Assembly (NCBI GenBank): GCA_035764725.1
Contig: DASTYT010000024.1
Location: 1 to 64,000 of the forward strand
Reading direction: 5' to 3'
Length of the DNA stretch: 64,000 nt
DNA from: Candidatus Methylomirabilota bacterium
GTDB taxonomy: Bacteria; Methylomirabilota; Methylomirabilia; Rokubacteriales; CSP1-6
Part shown: one piece after another, positions 15,635 through 24,282 of the stretch
How positions within the stretch are numbered: the first letter of the stretch is position 1
How the letters are laid out: each line of letters starts with the position of its first letter
Program-made: the position numbers and the translations under genes
Notes under the pieces: model-generated
Database searches by the model: none
Told to the model about the DNA's origin: nothing
The model's input: only the letters and a program-made list of their open reading frames with translations

Positions 15635-17035
15635 CTAGTCCTCCACGGGTGGATGCTTGGTATGCCAGTCCGTCCGCGCCTGGATGGCGCGGCCGGCGGC
15701 GAGCAACGTGTTCTCCTCCCAGGCGCGGCCCATGAGCTGGAGGCTCGTGGGCAGCCCGCGCTCGCCGAAGCCGTTGGGCACGATCAGGCCGGGCAGGCCC
15801 GCGCCATTGCCCACGGCGCCCATGATGTCGCGGGACGTGCCGCGCATGCCGCCGCGGAACTCCTGGCCGAGGGGCGTGGCCACGGTGAGCCGGCCCGGCG
15901 CCACGAGCACGTCAAAGCGCTCGAAGATCCGGTCGATCTCGCGCGCCATCATGCCGCGCACGCGCGTGGCCTTCACGTAATCCTTGGCGAGCACGGCGTC
16001 GCGCGCGTAGGGCATGAAGTGGTCCTCGGGCGCGGTGAGCCCGGCGACTCCGCCGGTCTCGATGAACTCGTCGAAGGCGCTTGCCGCCTCGCCTTGGAGG
16101 ATGATGCGGATCGCCGCCTCCCACGGCAGATCGGGCAGCGCGGTGTCCTCCACCGTGCCGAGCTCGCGCAGGAGATCCAGCGAGCGGCGATAGGCCGCCA
16201 GCATGTCCTCGCTCACCCCGTCGAGGGCGTTGGCGAGCACGCCGAAGCGGAAGCGCCGCGGGCCGTCCTCCACGGCGTAGCGATACGGGCGCGCGCTCGT
16301 GGTGGGATCAGCCGGGTCCACGCCCGCGATGGCCTCGAGCACCAGCCCACAGTCGTCCGCGCTGAGGGCCATGGGCCCCAGCTTGTCGAGGGTCCAGCAG
16401 AGGGCCATCGCGCCGTGACGGCTCACCCGCCCGTACGTCGGGCGCAGCCCGGTGATGCCGCAGTTTCCCGACGGCGAGAGGATCGAGCCCCAGGTCTCCG
16501 ACCCGATGGCGAACGGGACGAGGCCCGCGGACACCGCCGCGCCCGAGCCGGAGGACGAGCCGCCGCTCCACGCATCGCGGCTCCACGGGGTGGTGACGGG
16601 CCCGGTGAACGACGCGTTGGGCTGGCGATAGCCCATGCCGCCCGCCAGCTCGATCATCGCGAGCTTGGCGCAGAGCACGGCGCCGGCCGCGCTGAGCCGC
16701 TGGATCACCGTTGCGTCCTCGGCGAACTGCTGGCCCTTGAACGGGCCGGCGCCCCAGCTGGTGGGAATGCCGCCGCCGGTGGCGAGGAGATCCTTCGCGC
16801 CGTAGGGAATGCCGTGGAGCGGCCCGCGGTAGCGGCCCGCCGCGATCTCCTGCTCGGCGCGCCGGGCCTCGGCGAGCGCGCGCTCCCGCGTCACCGTCAC
16901 GACGGCGTTGTAGCGCGGGCCGATCTTCTCGAGCCGGGCGAGGAAGATCTCCGTGAGATCCACCGGCGACACGCGCCGCGCGCGCACGTGCCCGGCCAGC
17001 TCGCGGAGCGGCATCCAGACGGGATCGATGGTCAT
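15635..17035 (-). CDS. amidase-signature hydrolase
   Basis: 466 residues from the ATG at 17035, which overlaps the stop of the small upstream gene (ATGA); the longer open frame is antisense sequence. The Ser-cisSer-Lys triad is intact: Lys81 in GIPYGAKDLL, Ser160 in GGSSSGSGAAV and Ser184 in ETWGSILSPSG, with the 24-residue Ser-Ser spacing normal for the family. The usual D-T-G-G-S-I-R stretch reads E-T-W-G-S-I-L here. No signal peptide. It hydrolyses an amide, carbamate or similar C-N bond; the identity of the substrate is not visible. The neighbouring AtzG/GatC-like gene suggests a two-subunit enzyme comparable to GatCA or AtzEG. Confidence 0.92.
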   Translation of the reverse strand: MTIDPVWMPLRELAGHVRARRVSPVDLTEIFLARLEKIGPRYNAVVTVTRERALAEARRAEQEIAAGRYRGPLHGIPYGAKDLLATGGGIPTSWGAGPFKGQQFAEDATVIQRLSAAGAVLCAKLAMIELAGGMGYRQPNASFTGPVTTPWSRDAWSGGSSSGSGAAVSAGLVPFAIGSETWGSILSPSGNCGITGLRPTYGRVSRHGAMALCWTLDKLGPMALSADDCGLVLEAIAGVDPADPTTSARPYRYAVEDGPRRFRFGVLANALDGVSEDMLAAYRRSLDLLRELGTVEDTALPDLPWEAAIRIILQGEAASAFDEFIETGGVAGLTAPEDHFMPYARDAVLAKDYVKATRVRGMMAREIDRIFERFDVLVAPGRLTVATPLGQEFRGGMRGTSRDIMGAVGNGAGLPGLIVPNGFGERGLPTSLQLMGRAWEENTLLAAGRAIQARTDWHTKHPPVED

Positions 17036-17256
17036 GCCGTGGGCCGCTCGTCCGCGCGATAGGCACGGAACGGAGGCGTGGGCTCCTCCGCGTTCCCCAG
17101 CCGCACGGCGCGCACCGCGCGGGCCTGGTCCACCACGGCCTCGATCGCCTTGCGCAGGCCGTCGAGCTGCTGCGCGTTCAGGCGCGCGCCGTAGCGCGCG
17201 GTCACCAGCGCGAACAGGGCATCCACCTCGGCAGGCGCGGCCTCGCCGTCCGTCAT
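17032..17256 (-). CDS. small GatC/AtzG-like amidase partner
   Basis: 74 residues, translationally coupled (ATGA) to the amidase. The protein is mostly helical: VDALFALVTARYGARLNAQQLDGLRKAIEAVVDQARAVRAVRL, then a Pro-rich tail EEPTPPFRAYRADERP. Size, position and the helix-plus-extended-tail plan match the small chaperone-like subunits (GatC, AtzG) that wrap around amidase partners; the PPFRA/Pxx tail is the usual amidase-binding part. Family assignment is by resemblance only. A TAGTAT hexamer 9 nt before the ATG may be the promoter. Confidence 0.65.
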   Translation of the reverse strand: MTDGEAAPAEVDALFALVTARYGARLNAQQLDGLRKAIEAVVDQARAVRAVRLGNAEEPTPPFRAYRADERPTA

Positions 17257-17300
17257 CAGGTGTGCATACTAGGGGCCTCCGGAGATATTGTCCAGGCGGC

Positions 17301-18113
17301 ATGGCGAGCGTCGAGACCATCGAGCACCCCGACGATCCGCGGCTCGCGGACTACCGCGAGATTCGCGACGCCGCGCGCCGGCTCCGCGACGGCACCTTCA
17401 TCGCCGAGGGCCGCGAGGTAGTGCGCCGGCTGCTGTCGGCGGGCCGCTATCAGGCGCGCTCCGCGTTGCTCACGCCGCCCGCCCTGGACGCGCTTCGGGC
17501 GCCGCTCATGGCGGCCGGCGTGCCGATCTATCTCGTGCGCCAGGACATCGTGAAGGCGATCGTGGGGATCGAGTTTCACCACGGCTGCCTCGCGGTGGGC
17601 GAGCGCGGCGTGGAGCCCTCGGCGGAGGCCGTGCTCGTGGAGGCGCGCGGCGCCCCGGTGGTCGTGCTCGAGGATCTGGGCGACGCGAGCAACGTGGGCT
17701 CGATCTTCCGCAACGCGCTCGCTCTCGGGGCCGGGGCGACGCTGCTCTCGCCCGGAACGGCGGATCCCCTCTATCGGAAAAGTATTCGCGTATCGGCCGG
17801 CGCGGCCCTGGCCCTGCCGTTCGCCCGCCTGCCCGACTGGCCGCGCGAGCTCAAGCGCCTCCGCGACGCGGGCTATACCCTGCTCGCCCTGACTCCGCGG
17901 GCGGAAGCGCGGGACATCGGCGCAGCGAGCGCCCATTTTCCGCGGACCGCGCGCGTCGCCCTCATGCTCGGCACCGAGGGACGCGGCCTCACCGAGGACG
18001 CGCTCGCCGCCGCCGATCTCCAGGTGCGCATCCCGATGGCAGCGGGGATGGACTCGCTCAACGTGGCGACCGCCGCGGCGGTCGGCCTCCACGTGCTGTC
18101 CAGGCTCGGCTAG
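17301..18113 (+). CDS. TrmH/SpoU family RNA 2'-O-methyltransferase
   Basis: 270 residues from the ATG at 17301. The N-terminal substrate-binding domain (RDAARRLRDGTFIAEGREVVRRLL) is the L30e/L7Ae-like SpoU_sub_bind fold, and the C-terminal half is the trefoil-knot SPOUT domain with its three motifs: LEDLGDASNVGSIFRNALALGA, LMLGTEGRGL and IPMAAGMDSLNVATAAAVGL. It transfers methyl from SAM to a ribose of rRNA or tRNA; the target base is unknown. TATTGT lies 9 nt before the start and there is no ribosome site. Divergent from the amidase operon. Confidence 0.92.
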   Translation: MASVETIEHPDDPRLADYREIRDAARRLRDGTFIAEGREVVRRLLSAGRYQARSALLTPPALDALRAPLMAAGVPIYLVRQDIVKAIVGIEFHHGCLAVGERGVEPSAEAVLVEARGAPVVVLEDLGDASNVGSIFRNALALGAGATLLSPGTADPLYRKSIRVSAGAALALPFARLPDWPRELKRLRDAGYTLLALTPRAEARDIGAASAHFPRTARVALMLGTEGRGLTEDALAAADLQVRIPMAAGMDSLNVATAAAVGLHVLSRLG

Positions 18114-18116
18114 GCG

Positions 18117-18512
18117 GTGCGAATGGCCGCTCCCGAGCGCCGGATCGCCGGCATGCCGTCGAGGACGTTCGAGCGCGGGGCCGCCGTCTTCCGTCAGGGG
18201 GATGTCGGGCCGCGCGAGGCCTACCTGGTGCACGAGGGCACGATCGAGGTGCGTCGCCGGGTCGGCGACGAGGAACGGACGCTGCGCATGCTCAGGAAGG
18301 GCGACCTCCTGGGCGAGGTCGCGCTCTTCGGCCACGCGCCACACTCCGCCACCGCGGTCGCCCTCGAGCGCGCCGTCCTGCTCGTCATCGCCGCCGACCG
18401 TCTCGAGCGTCTCGTGCGGACGAAGCCGGCGCTGGCACTCGCCCTCATCCGGCAGCTCGCGCGGATGGCGTCCGCAACCGAGGACGCAGGCCGCCGAACG
18501 TCCGGGCGCTAG
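18117..18512 (+). CDS. stand-alone cyclic-nucleotide-binding (CAP_ED) domain protein
   Basis: 131 residues from GTG 18117, or 129 from ATG 18123; either is 3-9 nt after the TrmH stop, so it is probably co-transcribed. It consists only of a CRP-type effector domain: FERGAAVFRQGD, YLVHEGTIEVRR, LRKGDLLGEVALFGHAPHSATAVA (phosphate-binding cassette G-E-x-A-L-x6-R/H-x-A-T-A; the Arg that holds the cyclic phosphate is replaced by His or Ser here) and a C-terminal helix. No DNA-binding domain follows. It could sense cNMPs made by the cyclases in this window, but the missing Arg makes that doubtful. Confidence 0.85.
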   Translation: MRMAAPERRIAGMPSRTFERGAAVFRQGDVGPREAYLVHEGTIEVRRRVGDEERTLRMLRKGDLLGEVALFGHAPHSATAVALERAVLLVIAADRLERLVRTKPALALALIRQLARMASATEDAGRRTSGR

Positions 18513-18519
18513 ACGCCCG
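18503..18519. terminator. hairpin spanning both stop codons
   Basis: CGGGCG (18503-18508) and CGCCCG (18514-18519) flank the 5-nt loop CTAGA, which contains the stop codons of both converging genes (TAG at 18510 on plus; TAG from 18511 on minus). An unusually economical two-way terminator candidate. Confidence 0.5.
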
Positions 18520-19048
18520 CGGCTGGCGCGGCGCCGACCAGGGTGCGCGCGAGCTCGATCTCCCCGAAGTGGGTCATGCCGTGCGTGAGGCACACCGTGC
18601 CCAGCGCGACGATGCCCGGCATCTCGCCGAGCGGCTTCACCATGATGGTCTTGCCCAGGACGGTGTCACGGTCGGGCCGCGCCAGGAGCTCGTCGGTGCT
18701 CGCCCACACCCTCGCCACGTAGTCCTTGAAGAGGGCGAGGTCCTTGATGCGCAGCCCCTGCGCTTCTGCGACCGTCATGCCCGTCCCCTGGGCCACCGGC
18801 GGCAGGCCGAGCTTCTCCGCGTAGCCTCCCTCGCCCCACACCGTCGGCCGCCGGTCCTGGAGGAGGTAGCGGACCACGTTGTCCTCGGTGCGCGCGTAGT
18901 GCCAGAGGCCCCACGCGATGGTGTTGGCCTTGGGGTGCCCCGCCGGGACGGCGTGGAGCTGCTCGGGCGTGAGGTCGACGAGCGACTTGTCGAGCGAGGC
19001 GTGAAGGCGCTTGAGACCGAGCTGGATGAACTCGACGGCGCTGAGCAT
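18509..19048 (-). CDS. DinB-like four-helix protein
   Basis: 179 residues from the ATG at 19048, with GGGAGGGGG upstream. Helical throughout. Putative metal-binding His residues lie in GLWHYARTEDN and near the C-terminus in LTHGMTHFGEIEL, the arrangement of DinB/YfiT-family thiol-dependent metal proteins. These act in bacillithiol- or mycothiol-type transfer or simply bind metal; the function here is unknown. Tail-to-tail with the cyclic-nucleotide-binding gene (4-bp overlap), divergent from the ketopantoate-reductase-like gene. Confidence 0.75.
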   Translation of the reverse strand: MLSAVEFIQLGLKRLHASLDKSLVDLTPEQLHAVPAGHPKANTIAWGLWHYARTEDNVVRYLLQDRRPTVWGEGGYAEKLGLPPVAQGTGMTVAEAQGLRIKDLALFKDYVARVWASTDELLARPDRDTVLGKTIMVKPLGEMPGIVALGTVCLTHGMTHFGEIELARTLVGAAPAAGV

Positions 19049-19111
19049 GGGGGCCCCCTCCCGGTGGGCGCGGCCATGATAGCCTAGCCGGGCTCGGCGA
19101 AAGGAGAGGTC

Positions 19112-20152
19112 ATGCGGATCGGGATCATCGGGGCGGGCGCGATCGGGTGCGTGGTGGGTGGGCTGCTCGCGAAGGTGGGCGAGGACGTCACGCTGGTGGA
19201 TCAGTGGCCGGAGCACGTGGAGACGATGCGCGCCAAGGGGCTGCGCCTCTCCGGCACCTGCGGCGAACACGTGGTGCCGGTGCGCGCGCTCCACATCCAC
19301 GAACTCCAGCAGGTGGCCGAGCCTTTCGACGCAGTGTTCGTGGCCGTGAAGTCGTATGACACCGAGTGGGCCACGGCGATGGGCGTCGCGTACCTCAAGC
19401 CGGACGGCGTGGTGGTGGATTTCCAGAATGGCATCAACGATCACCGGGTGGCCGCGGTGGCGGGGCGCGAGCGCACGCTCGGCTGCGTGATCCTCATCAG
19501 CGCGGGGATGTACGAGCCCGGCCACGCCATGCGCACGGACGCGGGCAAGTCGGCCTTCAAGATCGGCGAGCACGACGGGCGCATCACGCCGCGCGCCCAG
19601 CGGCTCGCGCAGATGCTGTCCGCCATCGCGCCCGCCGAGGCCACCGCCAATCTCTGGGGCGAGCGCTGGTCCAAGCTGGCGCTGAACTGCATGGTGAATC
19701 CGGTGTCGGGGCTCTCCGGCTACGGCACCGCGGAGGTGCGCCTCGATCCCGCGATGCGCCGCCTCGCCGTGTTCCTGGGCGCCGAGGCCATCACGGTGGG
19801 TCGCGCGGCGGGCTTCGAGGTGGAGCCCATCTGGGGCATCGCGACCCAGCGCTTCGTCGACGCCGCCGCCGGCAAGGGCCTGGCCGAGGTGGAGGCCGCG
19901 GTGTCCGCGGACGCCGCGAGCCGCCGAGGGGGCCGCCCGTCCATGCTGCAGGACGTGATGCGCGGGCGCCGCACCGAGGTCGAGCATCTCAACGGTTACG
20001 TCGCCAACGAAGGACAGCGCCTCGGCGTCCCCGCGCCGCTCAATGCGGCGGTGGTGGAGGTGTTCCGCGCCCACGGCGCCACCGTGAAACCGGATCCGGC
20101 GCATCTAGAGCCGCTCTATCGCCTCATCCCCGGCGGGGTGCCACGCGCATGA
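19112..20152 (+). CDS. ketopantoate reductase (PanE/ApbA) family dehydrogenase, copy 1
   Basis: 346 residues, AAAGGAGAGG before the ATG. Rossmann motif IGAGAIGCVVGGLLAK at the N-terminus, then VAVKSYDTEWA, the QNGIND loop and the C-terminal helical domain with the catalytic-type Lys (WSKLALNCMVNPVSGLSG). PanE reduces 2-dehydropantoate to pantoate with NADPH, but this family has many members with other 2-keto-acid substrates. The next gene, an enolase-superfamily enzyme, overlaps its stop (ATGA), and the paralogue at 57178 has similar length, so a catabolic reductase is more likely than pantothenate synthesis (inference). Confidence 0.85.
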   Translation: MRIGIIGAGAIGCVVGGLLAKVGEDVTLVDQWPEHVETMRAKGLRLSGTCGEHVVPVRALHIHELQQVAEPFDAVFVAVKSYDTEWATAMGVAYLKPDGVVVDFQNGINDHRVAAVAGRERTLGCVILISAGMYEPGHAMRTDAGKSAFKIGEHDGRITPRAQRLAQMLSAIAPAEATANLWGERWSKLALNCMVNPVSGLSGYGTAEVRLDPAMRRLAVFLGAEAITVGRAAGFEVEPIWGIATQRFVDAAAGKGLAEVEAAVSADAASRRGGRPSMLQDVMRGRRTEVEHLNGYVANEGQRLGVPAPLNAAVVEVFRAHGATVKPDPAHLEPLYRLIPGGVPRA

Positions 20153-21327
20153 AGATCGCCGCGATCGAGACCCTTCACGCCGACGGCGGCTGGCGCAACT
20201 TCGACTTCGTCAAGCTGACGACGGACTCGGGCATCGTGGGCTGGAGCGAATACAACGAGAACTTCGGGGGGCCCGGCGGCGTCACGGGGATGGTCGAGGC
20301 CCTCACGCCCTCGCTGCTGGGCAAGGACGCGCGGGCATGGGAGGCGCAGGTGGCGCTGATGTACGCGCTGCGGCGCCAAGCCACGGGCGGCGTGGTGCAG
20401 CAGGCCATCGGCGCCATCGAGAACGCGCTGCTGGATGCCAAGGCCCGCGCCCTCGGGATCCCGGTGTACGAATTGCTCGGCGGGCCCCTGCGCGAGCGCA
20501 TCCGCCTCTACTGGTCCCACTGCGCGACCTATCGCGTCGGCAACCGCGCGAAGGACATGCAGCTCCCACCCATCCGCACGTTGGACGACATCGCGAAGAT
20601 GGGCAAGGAAGTGGTGGCCAAGGGCTACACGGCGCTCAAGACCAATGTGCTGCTGCTGGGCGGGGAGCAGTCCTCGGGCTACGTGCCGGGCTTCGCCCGG
20701 AGCGCGGGGTTCCCGGAGCTCAACGCGGACCGCCATATCCAGCAGGCGATCCGCGAGCAGCTCGCCGCCTTCCGCGAGGGCACCGGACCTGACATGGACA
20801 TCCTGGTGGACCTCAACTTCAACTACAAGACGGAGGGCTTCCTCGCCATGGCGCGCGCCATGGAGCCCTTCGATCTCTTCTGGGTGGAGATGGACACGCG
20901 CGATGCGCGGGCCCTCCACTACGTGCGCAGTCGCACCAAGATTCCCGTGGCCTCCTGCGAGTGTCTGTTCGGCCGGCGCGACTATCGCCCGTTCTTCGAG
21001 CAGCAGTCCGTGGACGTAGCCATCGTGGACACACCCTGGAACGGCGTGGCCGAGGGCCTGAAGATCGCGACCATGGCGGAGGCGTACGAGGTGAACGTGG
21101 CCCCGCACAACTTCTACGGCCACCTCGCGACCATGATGAACGCCCACTGGAGCGCGGTGGTACCGAACCTCCGCATCATGGAGATCGACCCCGACGTGGT
21201 GCCCTGGTACCACGACCTGGTGACGGCGAAGCCCGACATAAAGGATGGCTACCTCACCATCCCGCGCGGGCCCGGCTGGGGCACCGAGGTGAACGAGGCC
21301 GCGGTGCGGGCGCATCCGGGGCGCTGA
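20149..21327 (+). CDS. mandelate racemase/muconate lactonizing (enolase superfamily) enzyme
   Basis: 392 residues, coupled to the upstream reductase (ATGA). N-terminal capping domain ([31 protein letters not shown]) and a TIM-barrel with catalytic features: Lys in YTALKTNVL, metal ligands Asp in ILVDLNFNY, Glu in FWVEMDTRD and Glu in [12 protein letters not shown], and the acid/base His in VAPHNFYGH. That set fits the mandelate-racemase/galactonate-dehydratase branch, which abstracts a proton alpha to a carboxylate to racemise or dehydrate sugar or hydroxy acids. Substrate unknown; pairing with a keto-acid reductase suggests sugar-acid or hydroxy-acid breakdown. Confidence 0.9.
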   Translation: MKIAAIETLHADGGWRNFDFVKLTTDSGIVGWSEYNENFGGPGGVTGMVEALTPSLLGKDARAWEAQVALMYALRRQATGGVVQQAIGAIENALLDAKARALGIPVYELLGGPLRERIRLYWSHCATYRVGNRAKDMQLPPIRTLDDIAKMGKEVVAKGYTALKTNVLLLGGEQSSGYVPGFARSAGFPELNADRHIQQAIREQLAAFREGTGPDMDILVDLNFNYKTEGFLAMARAMEPFDLFWVEMDTRDARALHYVRSRTKIPVASCECLFGRRDYRPFFEQQSVDVAIVDTPWNGVAEGLKIATMAEAYEVNVAPHNFYGHLATMMNAHWSAVVPNLRIMEIDPDVVPWYHDLVTAKPDIKDGYLTIPRGPGWGTEVNEAAVRAHPGR

Positions 21328-21337
21328 TCGCGGATGA

Positions 21338-21343
21338 TAGAAT
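21338..21343 (+). promoter_or_regulatory. -10-like TAGAAT 7 nt before glnS start
   Basis: TAGAAT followed by 7 nt and the ATG at 21351, in the 23-bp gap after the enolase-superfamily gene. No ribosome site. It suggests glnS has its own leaderless promoter even though it follows another gene on the same strand. Confidence 0.5.
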
Positions 21344-21350
21344 TCGACCG

Positions 21351-23048
21351 ATGACCGACAGCGCCGCGCCCGCGCCCACGCCGGGCAAGCACTTCATCCA
21401 CCAGGCGGTCACGGAGGACAACCGCACGGGCCGCTTCGGCGGCCGCGTGGTCACGCGCTTCCCGCCCGAGCCCAACGGCTATCTGCACATCGGCCACGCC
21501 AAGAGCATCTGCCTCAACTTCGGCCTGGCGCGCGACTTCGACGGGACCTGCCATCTCCGCTTCGACGACACCAACCCCACCAAGGAGAGCGTGGAGTACG
21601 TCGAGTCGATCATGGCCGACGTGCACTGGCTGGGCTTCGACTGGGGGAAGAACCTCTTCTACGCCTCCGACTACTTCGAGCAGCTCTATCAGTGGGCCGA
21701 GGACCTGATCCGCAAGGGCCTCGCCTACGTGGACGATCTGAGCCCCGAGGAGATGCGCGAGCATCGCGGCACGCTGACCGAGCCCGGCCGCCCCAGCCCC
21801 CACCGCGACCGCCCGGCGGAGGAGAACCTCGACCTCTTTCGCCGCATGCGCGCGGGCGAGTTCGAGGACGGGACGAAGACGCTGCGGGCGAAGATCGATA
21901 TGGCCTCCCCCAACGTGAACATGCGCGATCCCGTCATGTACCGGATCCGCCGCGCGCCGCATCACCGCACCGAGAACCGCTGGTGCATCTACCCCATGTA
22001 CGACTGGGCGCACGGCCTCTCGGACTCCATCGAGCGCATCACGCACTCCATCTGCACGCTGGAGTACGAGGACCACCGCCCGTTGTACGACTGGTACATC
22101 GAGGCGGTCGGCGTCTATCACCCGCAGCAGATCGAGTTCGCGCGGCTCAACCTCTCTCATACCGTCATGAGCAAGCGGCGCCTGCTCGAGCTGGTGGAGG
22201 GCCGTCACGTCTCCGGCTGGGACGATCCCCGCATGCCCACGATCGCCGGGCTCCGCCGTCGCGGCTACACGCCGGAGGCCATCCGCGACTTCTGCGACCG
22301 CATCGGCGTGGCCAAGGCCGACAGCATGGTGGACGTGGCGCTCCTCGAGCACTGCATCCGCGAGGATCTCAACCGCCGCGCCAACCGCGTGATGGCGGTC
22401 CTCCGCCCGCTGCGCCTGGTCGTCGAGAACTACCCCGAGGGCCAGGTCGAGGAGCTGGATGCGGTGAACAATCCTGAGGACCCGGCCGCGGGCACGCGCA
22501 AGCTCCCCTTCTCGCGCGTCCTCTACATCGAGGCGGACGACTTCCGCGAGGATCCGCCGAAGAAGTACTTCCGTCTCTCGCCGGGCGCGGAAGTGCGCCT
22601 GCGCTACGGCTACTTCGTGCGCTGCACCGGGGTCACCAAGGACGCGACCGGCCAGGTCACCGAGGTGCGCTGCACCTACGACCCCGCCACCCGCGGCGGT
22701 GACGCGCCCGACGGCCGGCGCGTGAAGGGCACCATCCACTGGGTCTCGGCCCAGCACGCGATCCTCGCCGAGGTGCGCCTCTACGACCATCTCTTCGCCA
22801 AGGCCAACCCCTCCGACGACAAGGACGGCCTCGACTGGAAGGCGCATCTGAATCCCGCCTCGCTCGAGCGCATCCCCGAGGCCAAGGTGGAGCCCGGGCT
22901 CGCCGGCGCCAAGCCGGGCACGCGCTATCAGTTCGAGCGCGTGGGCTACTTCACGGTCGATCCGGATTCCCGGAAGGGCGGGCTCGTGTTCAACCGGACC
23001 GTCGGCCTGCGGGACACCTGGGCCAAGATCGAGAAGAGCGGCGGGTGA
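21351..23048 (+). CDS. glnS: glutaminyl-tRNA synthetase
   Basis: 565 residues, close to the E. coli length. Class I catalytic core with HIGH ([12 protein letters not shown]), [11 protein letters not shown], the GlnRS/GluRS-specific [19 protein letters not shown] and the KMSKS loop as TVMSKRRL; then the two C-terminal anticodon-binding beta-barrels ([51 protein letters not shown]). It charges tRNA-Gln directly with glutamine. Whether the organism also has GatCAB cannot be seen here. The start is supported by similarity and by the -10-like hexamer 7 nt upstream. Confidence 0.98.
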   Translation: MTDSAAPAPTPGKHFIHQAVTEDNRTGRFGGRVVTRFPPEPNGYLHIGHAKSICLNFGLARDFDGTCHLRFDDTNPTKESVEYVESIMADVHWLGFDWGKNLFYASDYFEQLYQWAEDLIRKGLAYVDDLSPEEMREHRGTLTEPGRPSPHRDRPAEENLDLFRRMRAGEFEDGTKTLRAKIDMASPNVNMRDPVMYRIRRAPHHRTENRWCIYPMYDWAHGLSDSIERITHSICTLEYEDHRPLYDWYIEAVGVYHPQQIEFARLNLSHTVMSKRRLLELVEGRHVSGWDDPRMPTIAGLRRRGYTPEAIRDFCDRIGVAKADSMVDVALLEHCIREDLNRRANRVMAVLRPLRLVVENYPEGQVEELDAVNNPEDPAAGTRKLPFSRVLYIEADDFREDPPKKYFRLSPGAEVRLRYGYFVRCTGVTKDATGQVTEVRCTYDPATRGGDAPDGRRVKGTIHWVSAQHAILAEVRLYDHLFAKANPSDDKDGLDWKAHLNPASLERIPEAKVEPGLAGAKPGTRYQFERVGYFTVDPDSRKGGLVFNRTVGLRDTWAKIEKSGG

Positions 23049-23054
23049 AAGAGC

Positions 23055-23100
23055 CCCTCACCTGCCCTCTCCCCCTCGGGAGGGGGAGAGGGAGGGGTGA
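23055..23100. terminator. long two-way hairpin terminator after glnS
   Basis: A perfect inverted repeat, 23065-23077 with 23080-23092 (13 bp of C/T against A/G), is extended outwards by a further imperfect stem. It fills the gap between converging glnS and the binding-protein gene. Such pyrimidine/purine hairpins are often dispersed as intergenic repeats, but I see only this copy in the window. Confidence 0.65.
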
Positions 23101-23106
23101 AGCGGG

Positions 23107-24282
23107 CTAGAAGCTCAGCGGATCGGTCAGACGCACCCAACGGCCGCCCTTGACCTGGGCGAGGAACGACGAGTTCGCGCCCTGATGCTTGTCGGGGCCG
23201 AAGCTCACCTCGGGGCCGTGGAAGATGTCGTGGTAGCCCTTGATGGACTCCATGGCCTTCACGAAGTTCTCCGTGGTCAGCTCGGGCCCGGTCTTCTCGA
23301 TCGCCGTCACCGTCAGATCCGCGGCCACGTGGCCATAGATCGCGCCGATGTTGGGATCGACCTTGTAGCGCTCCTTGTAGCGATCGAACCAGGCCTGCGC
23401 CTGGGGGGAGAGCGTGTCCCGGTACGGCATGGCGGTGAGGCCCATGGCGTAGAAGCCCTCGGTGACCCCGCCCTGCGCCGCCGCGACGAAGAGGTCGTAG
23501 GAGGCCGCGGAGCCGAGGAAGTCCACGTCCGTCCATCCCATCTTCCGGGCGGTCGCGTACGGGACGATCGAGTCGCGCACGATGGTGCCCAACACCACCA
23601 GGTCGCAGTTGGCGGCCTTCAGCTTGGTGACCTGAGCGGTGAAATCCTGGTCGGTCGGCTTGTGCGCGGTCGCCTCGAGGATCTTGAGCTTCATCTTGTC
23701 GGCCTGCGCCTGCACGCCGTCCAGCACTTCCTTGCCGAAGTCGGTGTCCTGATACATCACGCAGAGGGCCTTCTTGCCCTTCTTCGTGACGAAGTAGTTG
23801 ATCCCGGCGCGGACCTGGTCCACGTAGCTGGCCGCCCCGTAGAACTTGAGCTTGTGGAAGGGCTCGTACATCGAGCGGGCCGCGGAGAGCGGGAAGAGAT
23901 TCGGCACCCCCGCGTCGAATTGATCCTTGAAGAGGGCGTTGTTCATCGGCGTGCCGAGCCCCGCCACCATCGCGAAGATGCGGTCGCGGTTGATGAGCTT
24001 GGCCCCCGCCTGCACCGCGCGCGGCACCTGATACTGCGTGTCCTCGACGATCAACTTGATCTTCCGGCCGTGGATGCCGCCCGCCTCGTTGGCCTCGTCG
24101 AAGCGCATCTTCACCGCGTTCGAGGACGACACGCCGTAGGTGGCGGCGGGCCCGGAGAGATCGGTGTGCATGCCGAGCACGACCTCGGTCTTGGTGACCC
24201 CGCGCGTCTCCTTCTGCGCGGTGGCCACCCCCGCGATCGCCACTGCGGCGGCCAGCACGCTGACTGCCAGTAGTCGCTTCAT
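23107..24282 (-). CDS. ABC transporter substrate-binding protein, branched-chain amino acid (LivJ) type
   Basis: 391 residues from the ATG at 24282 (AAGGAG upstream). Sec signal peptide MKRLLAVSVLAAAVAIAGVATAQ. The mature part is a type I periplasmic binding fold (Peripla_BP_6): VVLGMHTDLSGPAATYG, GGIHGRKIKLIVEDTQYQVPRAV, VMYQDTDFGKEVLDG, FTAQVTKLKAANCDLVVLGT. It captures the ligand for the LivHMGF transporter encoded upstream. It is the last gene of the operon and starts inside the stop of the acyl-CoA ligase gene. The ligand may be an aromatic or fatty acid rather than an amino acid because of that ligase (inference). Confidence 0.92.
   Translation of the reverse strand: MKRLLAVSVLAAAVAIAGVATAQKETRGVTKTEVVLGMHTDLSGPAATYGVSSSNAVKMRFDEANEAGGIHGRKIKLIVEDTQYQVPRAVQAGAKLINRDRIFAMVAGLGTPMNNALFKDQFDAGVPNLFPLSAARSMYEPFHKLKFYGAASYVDQVRAGINYFVTKKGKKALCVMYQDTDFGKEVLDGVQAQADKMKLKILEATAHKPTDQDFTAQVTKLKAANCDLVVLGTIVRDSIVPYATARKMGWTDVDFLGSAASYDLFVAAAQGGVTEGFYAMGLTAMPYRDTLSPQAQAWFDRYKERYKVDPNIGAIYGHVAADLTVTAIEKTGPELTTENFVKAMESIKGYHDIFHGPEVSFGPDKHQGANSSFLAQVKGGRWVRLTDPLSF

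Noticed and set aside
17036..17320. N-terminal extension of the amidase
   Set aside because: It would cover the small AtzG-like gene in another frame and has a non-protein-like composition; the ATG at 17035 overlaps the small gene's stop as expected.
18117..18512. Full CRP-type transcription factor
   Set aside because: The frame ends after the effector domain; no helix-turn-helix follows in any frame before the converging gene.
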